The notes under the pieces are model-generated. The model made no database searches. It was not told the DNA's origin and worked only from the letters and a program-made list of their open reading frames with translations. Positions 51,001 to 60,000 of a stretch of 64,000 nt of DNA are shown piece by piece. The stretch spans positions 15,569,574 to 15,633,573 of the forward strand of contig OZ025248.1 in NCBI GenBank assembly GCA_964019135.1. The letters are read 5' to 3'. Position numbers and translations under genes: made by a program. Numbering within the stretch: the stretch's first letter is position 1; the number at the start of each line of letters is the position of its first letter. This stretch comes from Arenicola marina (lineage: Eukaryota > Annelida > Polychaeta > Arenicolidae).

Positions 51001-54000
51001 ACACCAAACCCGCCGCCACGTGTCTGGATATGGTTTTCGCGGTTTTCTTCCGGATGGGATTACTTTACCTGGATTTTAACAGCTTCCCGCTGTGACCAAC
51101 ATCCGGCTGTGGTTGGGTCTGGAGGAGCGAGGACGGGGACTCCAGAGAGGTAGTCAGTCCTGGATGACACTGCCCGGGTGGGGGAGGCGGGAGAGAGAGA
51201 CGCCGGGTGTTAATGGGGGAGCCACGTGTCCCTCCCTCTCTTTTAATTATAACGGTGGATACCTGATAGCGGGGAGCAGGGTGCCACTGACCTCACCCCC
51301 AGGAAGGTCACACAGTGCCAGGCCGGTGATCATATCTGGCGGCGCCGCCTCTGAGACTCCGGGGCCCCCGGGACTCCCCTCCCCCCTTAATGCATACCAG
51401 AGATCCGGGCGTGAATCTTGTCTCCGCAGATAAAGCCACACTCTCTGGATTGTATGTGCAACGGGAGCGTCGCCCCGCCGGGACCGAGTCCAACCAGTGT
51501 TCCGGGATAGCAGCGGACGCATCCGCTCTTCGGGATCCCGAATTTCCTGGTTCAATCTGGATATCACCGTTGTCGTGCATATGGACGGCGATTTTCGGAG
51601 GAAGAAAGTTTCGTATTGAGACTATAATAGCGGCTGATACTGGGCTATAAAGCCGCCGCCCGCATGACAGACAACTACCAGCGATAATTGGTTACGTCGT
51701 TGCTTTGTGCACTGGCGTTGTGCCGACTTGCCGCCTAGGCAGATCCTCTGCTGTCACGTGGTCAGTCCCCAGTAGTCACGCGGTCAGTCCCCAGTGGTCA
51801 CGCGGGTCGGCGTTCACAGCCGCTATGTTATGGGAAAGCCGCTAGGGCGCGCGTCGAGACCCGAGCCATGCTCAAGTGGACGGTGAAGAACAGACTGTCT
51901 CAGGTACGAGTTCTGTCTCGGTTTGAAACGTGGATGGTCAGGACGAAAACGCGGGTACGAGTTGGTCGGTATCGAGTTAAAATGAGTACGAGTCGTGCTT
52001 GGTAGTATTTAGTATGTTGAAGGGTCGGACTGTTACAGCTGTACATACATGGCGGTGTGTATCTGTCGTCTCAGGTACGATGTGTCTCAGGAGGGGGGGG
52101 GGGGGGGGGCTTATACATATCGGGTGTAGCGGCCATGGCCATAAAGTGTATACATGCGTGTGTCATAAAACGAAGGAAATCAGGACTTGTATCATAAAAC
52201 TAAGGAAATCTGGTCCTTGGTGATTCCATGTTGAACATATCATATATGATTTGCATGGGGGGCTAGTGGGGGAGGGGGTGAATGTAGTCGTGATGGTATA
52301 GGACATTATTGTGGCTTGGCTGAGATATCTAAGTTCATATGGTTTGGATGGGGAGGGGGTGGATGGAGGGTATTTAGTCGTAATTGTATAGGACATGATT
52401 GTAGCGTGGCTGAGATGATCTATGTTCCAATGACTAGGATCAATGAGCCACTCATACAGGGTGTCTCTCAGGTGGTCACCGAGCGGTATTCTCGGGCGGC
52501 ACGGCTTAGTACATCGTGAGCCATGTTCTTCTCTGCCTGTTTGTTTCTAGCCTGAGTGTTCCAACAGGTCTATAGGTACGTGTGAGTGGTCTCTGGCGAT
52601 GTATGAGCGTCAGTACTGTTTGTCATCTTGTTGACGCGAGAGAGGGTGGTGGGCGCGAGCTGTAACACTGGCTATAGTCACCCACTGGACGCTGGGTTTA
52701 TGGTATATGGTTTGACTGGTAGAGATGAGATCTCCTTATGGCCGGGCGAGTAGACCAAGAACACGTCACTGGCTCTCTATAATGTATCGGGGTCACGTGT
52801 CAGTGCACCGTCACGCCTCTTAAGAGACACGAGACACGCGTTCCGATGTTCAAATCATATTTCCGAGAAATGGAGCGCCCGAAGATGCCTCACCGGATGC
52901 TCAAAATTACATCGAATCGAAAAGCTTTCCCGCCCACAGGCCAGTTGGTGCAGACGACTGTTCTCCTCGCTTAGGTGATTTCTTTATTTCTAACAATTAA
53001 AAGACTGGAGGTGAAGATTGTTGCGTGTCGTCCCGTGCGTGACGAGTGGCTCCCTCTCTCGGTTGCAGTCGCAGTTGCCGCAGGTGCGGTCTATGAGTGA
53101 GATCGCCGCCGATCTGAGCCAGAGTTCGACGTCACTGCACAGCTCTGTGACGTCAGAAGGCATCAGCCGCAGCAACAGTTCGCACAGCCTGACGCTCTCC
53201 ACCTACAACTCCAAAGTAGACTGTAAGTATCTCCCGTGCGTCCAGACAGTGTATGTACATCAGGTAGAGAAGTAGAGAGTGTGGTTACTTTTAAGTCTTA
53301 TTTGACTATAAATATATTAACGATTTCCCACTTTAGTTTGAAGCATAACTGCATATAGACTATTTCAATGTTTCATCATTCAAGCCCCAGATGTGCGACT
53401 TCAATGACTACCGACTTCCGGTTAGTTTGGAGACCGTATCCTAAACGGAGGAGTCAGTTAATGAAATCTTATCTGTGTCGGTAGTGGAAAGGAGGCCTCC
53501 CTTGTGTAGTGTAGTGGTTAGACGCCCGGATACCGAATCCGACGCGTGTTCCGTTCGGTCAGCCCTCATCCTCCCAGGAAGTTCCTTGGCCTTGTCTATC
53601 CTATACATGTACATACACTACCTACAACCACCATTTACATGTACTTGCTGTTACTGCTGCAGTGACGGCGGAGGCTATGTAATGATTGTGTGTTGTCTGT
53701 TTACAGTGACGGCGGAGGAGTTGGATGCTATGTAATGACGGTGTGTTGTCTGTTTACAGTGACGGCGGAGGAGTTGGATGCTATGCAATGACGGTGTGTT
53801 GTCTGTTTACAGTGACGGCGGAGGAGTTGGATGCTATGTAATGACGATGTGTTGTCTGTTTACAGCGACGGCGGAGGCGTTGGATGCTATGTAATGACGG
53901 TGTGTTGTCTGTTTACAGTGACGGCGGAGGAGTTGGATGCTATGTAATGACGGTGTGTTGTCTGTTTACAGTGACGGCCGAGGAGTTGGATGCTATGTAA

Positions 54001-57000
54001 TGACGGTGTGTTGTCTGTTTACAGTGACGGCCGAGGAGTTGGATGCTATGTAATGACGGTGTGTTGTCTGTTTACAGTGACGGCCGAGGAGTTGGAGGCG
54101 TCGCGCGCCGCACACAGAGACATGTACGCCGCGCTGAAGGCCCGCAAGGAAGCGCTGGAGGACGCCTTGCGCAAGAAAACCGAGGAACTCAAGGCGATAT
54201 GTATCAAGGAAGGGGTGAGTACGGTCACCCCGGCCACTGTCAACTCGCCCCACCCACTGTCAGGTCACTGTCGGCCCACCCCAGCCACTGTCAGCCCACC
54301 CCAGCCACTGTCAGCCCACCCCAGCCCCACCCCAGTCACTGTCACCCCGCCCAAGTCACTGTCAGCCCACCCAGGCCACTGTCTGCCCACCCCAGCCAGT
54401 CAGCCTACCCAGGCCACTGTCAGCCCACCCCAGCCCCACCCCAGTCACTGTCACCCCGTCCAAGTCACTGTCAGCCCACCCAGGCCACTGTCTGCCCACC
54501 CCAGCCCGTCAGCCTACCCAGGCCACTGTCTGCCCACCCCAGCCAGTCAGCCCACCCCAGCCACTGTCAGCCCTCCCCATCCACTGTCAGCCCACCCAGT
54601 CACTGTCAGCCCACCCCAGCCACTGTCAGCCCACCCCACCCGCCCACCCCAACAACTAATTTTGTTATTATAAAAATAGTTACGTTTTAAGTAACTTGTT
54701 TTGTTCTTTATTGTGTCTGGTGTAGACGTCTTTGCAGAAGAGCGAATTTTATGTATGGACAGTGTTGGATGTAGTATGGTTTCCATGGTTACGCAGGAGG
54801 TGACTGGGGAGCTGCCCGTGGAGACGCCCTTGGCTCCCGGGGAGCCTATACCACAGATCCGCCGCCGCATGGGCACCTCGTTCGCCCTCTCACCCAAGCT
54901 CTTCAACAGAGACAAGGCCTCGGAGGTAACTATGGTGACTGGTTGCTAAGGGAACCAAGAGCGCGAGCAGCGTTTTGTCTCATAATATGAGAGCGTTTAA
55001 TATTATTAGATTATATTTGATCTGTTTTTTGTTTAAAGTTTTTTTCATCCTTTATGGTATTCATATTTATTATATTTCAATAATCTCGGTTTTGAATGTT
55101 TGTATGCGTAAGTGGGTATATTAGATACTCGATCTATAACGAGGAGTATAATACATTACACAATATTCGTTGTTTTGCACAACTCAATATTATGTCTCGT
55201 GCCTTCCTGAGTCGTATTCGGGATTGTGAATTGAATGTGATCCCGATGTCGTGATCCAGACGGAGGAGATTCTGGCTCGGCTGGAACTGGACATGGAGAT
55301 CCAGGACAAGATCTCCAACGCCGCCTACCGGCTGGCGCACGACAAGTCCGTGGCGAAGAGTGTCCGGAAACAGCGAAAACAGCAGTACCACAAGGCCCAC
55401 CTCAGGGTGAGTGGGGGGAGGGGGTAGTACCACAAGGCCCACCTCAGGGTGAGTGGGGGGAGGGGGTAGTACCACAAGGCCCACCTCAGGGTGAGTGGGG
55501 GGAGGGGGTAGTACCACAAGGCCCACCTCAGGGTGAGTGGGGGGGAAGGGGGTAGTACCACAAGGCCCACCTCAGGGTGAGTGGGGGGAGCGGGTAGTAC
55601 CACATAGCCCATCTCAGGGTGAGTGGGGGGGGGAGGGGGTAGTACCACAAGGCCCACCTCAGGGTGAGTGGAGGGAGGGGGTAGTACCACAAGGCCCACC
55701 TCAGGGTGCGTGGGGGGGGGGAGGGGGTAGTACCACAAGGCCCACCTCAGGGTGAGTGGAGGGAGGGGGTAGTACCACAAGGCCCACCTCAGGGTGAGTG
55801 GGGGGGAAGGGGGTAGTACCACAAGGCCCACCTCAGGGTGAGTGGGGCGAGCGGGTACTAAGTACCACATAGCCCACTTCGGGTGCGTGGTGGGACGGGG
55901 TATTACCACAAGGCCTACCTCAGTGTGGTTGGGGGGAGCGGGTAGTACCACAAGGCCCACCTCGGGGTGAGTGGGGGGGAGGGGGGAGGGGGTAGTACCA
56001 CAAGGCCCACCTCAGGGTGAGTGTGTGGGGGAGGGGGGGTAGTACCACAATGCCCACCTCAGGGTGAGTGGGGGGAGCGGGTAGTACCACATAGCCCACC
56101 TCAGGGTGAGTGGGGGGAGGGGGTAGTACCACAAGGCCCACCTCAGGTTGAGTGTGAGGGGGGGGGTAATACCACAAGGCCCACCTCAGGTTGAGTGTGA
56201 GGGGGGGGGGGGGGTAATACCACAAGGCCCACCTCAGGGTGAGTGTTTGTGTGGGGTCGGGGGGGGGTATAGTACCACAAGGCGCACATGGTATCCTAAC
56301 AGTATCTGTTATTATGTGTTATTCGTGTTATGTAACTTATTCAAATTGTTATTCGAAACACGTGACCTCTTGTTATTCCAGTAACGGGACCTATCCTACT
56401 TGTTATTTCAGTTACGTGACATTGCAAAAAAGCTCAACGAATACCGGGAGAGATTGGGTCGAATACCCGTGGAGGCCCAGAGCTCGGTCGAAGGTAAGCC
56501 CCTCATGTCCCTCCACCCCCCCACCCCATCAAGTTTGTGGGGTACCCCCCTCCCTGGATGAGGATCCAGGACTCATAACGAGGGAAGAGATATCAATGGT
56601 CCAACCAACCGGTTAAAGTGACTACTCAGATTACGCTGCCCTCCACCTTCTCTGCACCCTTTATCAACGCCTCCCCCCCCCCCACCCTTCCCCCTGTTTC
56701 AAATTCCAACCTTATCTGGCCTTCCCCACTTATAGCTTACTCTTCCCCGTATACGGTTTTATGTGTCCTTGACCTCTGTAATTTTACGTTCTCGGTGGGA
56801 GTCCCCGCACCCGTGTTTCCTCGTGACGTCAGCACCCCCCCCCCCCTCCTCCTCCACCCTCCCCGCTATCTGTCCCGACAGAGATAGAGACACATTGAGA
56901 AACTTTCTGTTTCCATCTATTTTTTAGAAATAAGTTTGCTCATTTCAGCTGTATTTATTTTGCCGAGAGTATACCTGAAGTAGCAAGCATTGAAAGAAAG

Positions 57001-60000
57001 ATATAATGTGATCTTGGTCTTTATGATACTTGTAAATACTTGTGTATTTCACGTAAGGACGTCATAATATCGATGATAAAATTACATGTAATGTCAAACC
57101 GAACTTCACTATTATGTTGAATGGTCAAAGAATAACAGGTTAATTTGGTTACATAGATAAGTGGGTTGTGTCGACAACAACCGGTAGTCTATATGTCGTC
57201 ACCTGGGTTGTGTGTGACGTCACGAGTTTCGTGATGACGTCATAGGCGCGCGTCCCGCGTGTACTGAGCACGGCTCCATTTTGTTCTTTCCCTGTGTAGA
57301 CTTAAGTGAGGACAGTAGAGAGTTTCTAGACAGTGGTAGGTACCTTGACACCCTTTGGTGTACACGGCTGTGGCTCGCCTCCGCATCCCCGCATCCACCC
57401 ACCCACTCACCCTTCGTCGTTGTCCGCCATGTGTTGTCTCGTCTGTTTTAACCCGTTACTGACCAGGAATGTGGACTAAACAACATTACGGCAACTCGTT
57501 CCCAGGGCCAAGTTTTAGAAGCACCAGCACCTGTTCCTGTCTTTAACACGCGTGTCGGTTGGTAGGGTGTTTAACCTCTCGTCTCCAGTTTCATTTTGCT
57601 GGTTTAAACACTAACTCGTTTATTTACTTGACGATAAAGGAATGCGAAGCTCACAGATATGTTTTCTGCCATGAGCTTTGAATCTTATCTCTTCTTCTCT
57701 GGGAATTCCGTCCTGTACTCTAACGGTATATATAACAGGACCTTCTGAAAGCTGACGACAGGGTGGTATTAGATAGACGTGGGATGATATCATAATAAAG
57801 TAATAATACTCTGGTCTTTAATTGCCTATTTATTTCCCGCATGTTTGCTTATTAATTGTCCGTCATATATTATCCCCAACCAGCCTCATTGTGAACATCA
57901 GTGTGCTATTGATATGGAAAGCATACATGCCAGGAATTGTTTTAGAAGTGGCTTTATTTACCAGTGATATATTTCTGCTACTCATGGTCAACGTTGTTAT
58001 GCCTTCAGGAATTAGTTTTACAAGTAGTTTGACCCAATTATATCTGCATGGAGCTAGTGAATAGTTACAACAAAATCTTCTTACTTGGGGAAATCGTCGG
58101 CGGATAACTGCGATGCAATTTTACACACTTTAACATTAGCGTTGGATGCTTCCCTGTTATATTGAGTTAGTAGAGGTCATTCTGTTTGTACTGTAGTGTC
58201 GCTGCATGTCAACGTTCCGTGTGTTGATGACCACGTGGTCGTGATACGACTCTCGTTACGTCGTGAGGTCGTGTGTTTAATCCTCCAGTGTTTGTTGAGT
58301 GATTGTCTCATCCAATTAGTTAGTTATTTAACTACAGTATATCTCTAGCTGGTTAATTCGGTAACGGAACTGTTCCGTTTCCTTGTTCATTGTGTTCTAT
58401 GATGTATTTCATACAGCAATTGTTCGTCTGCGATCAATGTCATGTTTTTATGTTTTCGTTCCGTTTATGTTTGCCAGATAAACTATCTAATTGACTGATA
58501 TTGATGTTGTATGGTCAATATTTCCTTGCAGTTTTAGTTTCGTCGACAGATTGTGTTCTCCAGTGAAATATATATCTCGTCGTTTCGTTATGTCGACATA
58601 TGTTGTCCTGTTTCGTCGCTCGTCACTTATATTTATTGTATCCATGATGTCTTATATCCTTACCCCGGGTTTTCCTGTATTATCAGACATTGTGTCCTTC
58701 TTGCAGAGCCCGAGTTCGCCTCTCCCATGGGATCGCCGTCCTTGCAGCGGCACGCTCGGGAGGTGGGTAGCAGTGGATATTCCAACGGCCGTTCGCACTC
58801 CCTTTACCAGACGCCGTCTTCCACCCCGCAAATGAAGATTTTTACCTCGCCTCAAGTAATTGTCGCATTTCAGTTGCTTTCAATGTCTTATTCCAGTTTT
58901 ACGTTCTTTACGGTCAGCCTAAAACGGTTTTGTGTAATTTATAGTTTTCCATATTTCTGCATTTCCAGTATCGTTACAGTATCTATCGTATTTGATAGAT
59001 CTATTCGGTGTGTAGACTACACACTTTCATAATTTGTATAACTCGATTAGTATAATCTTTATGTAACTGACGTTAATTTTTTAAAATGCAGATATGCTGT
59101 AAAATATGTAATTGATGTAAAAATGTCATTGACGTCATGACGAATTTCGGCTTACTTTAAGATGATATTGTGTTGTAGCGTGCTTACAATATTTGTCTAA
59201 TATAGTTTGTTTTGTTTTTCTTTTCCTTTGCATGTGTTATCATCTGCGTTGGTATTCAATCTGTACCTCGCTGTCAACTGTCGCCGCTTCTTGTCAACCA
59301 TCATTTGCTGGAATATCGTACTCCGCGTAACCATGACAACCCCAACTGCTGCTCGTTTGTGACGTCACCGTTATCTCTTGGCGTGCGCACGCGATCTGAT
59401 GTGTCCTACACACGTGCTTGTCTCGTGTCGTGGTCCGTGCCCGTCTAGGCTGAGATTGTGGAAGTGGAGCCTCCTGCCCCCGCGCCCCTCTCGCAGACTG
59501 GCCCCACGCTGACCTACTCCAAGTCTTTCACGCCGGCTGATAGCGGCTCCTCGCGGCCTCTCACCCACCAGGGTCGCCACCCCTACCCCCAGCACCGCCA
59601 GGGTCAGCACCCGCCTCACCCCATGGCCGGCCAGCACCCCGTCGCCACCCCGCAGCACAAGTCGGCCCCCGCCAGCCCCGTCCGGCAGCCCCACGGGGCC
59701 CCCAGAGTGTCCACCCCCAGCCCCAACCCCAGCAGGTGAGTCCGCCCAGCCACACCATGTCGTGTGTCTACCCCGGGCAGGTCGCCAATCGATTCTGTAA
59801 GGCAATCCTTTCCGCAGTCATAAGGCATGCGTTCATTTTTCGCCAAAGCCATTTCTGACGTATCTTAAGTACTTCACAAATGTGGGATGATATGCATCTC
59901 GGTCCACTTCTTTCTCTACAAAATACGCTGGAAGGTGTTTTTCAAGTTTCGAATGTTCAGCTGCATATCTTTTCTGGTAGTTATATACAGATTGCATATC

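Noticed and set aside
53990-54690. Open frames of 215-227 codons running through exon 12 and intron 12
   Set aside because: The exon part is real, but the continuation is the CCACTGTCAG repeat; phase agreement and the GTGAGT donor at 54215 with the CUPID exon 13 show the exon ends there.
55134-56225. Minus-strand open frames rich in Leu/Val/Pro/Trp
   Set aside because: Antisense of the donor-site minisatellite.
58226-58300. tRNA-like segment (gtgtttaatcctcc)
   Set aside because: Resembles a B box only loosely and no A box or cloverleaf can be drawn.
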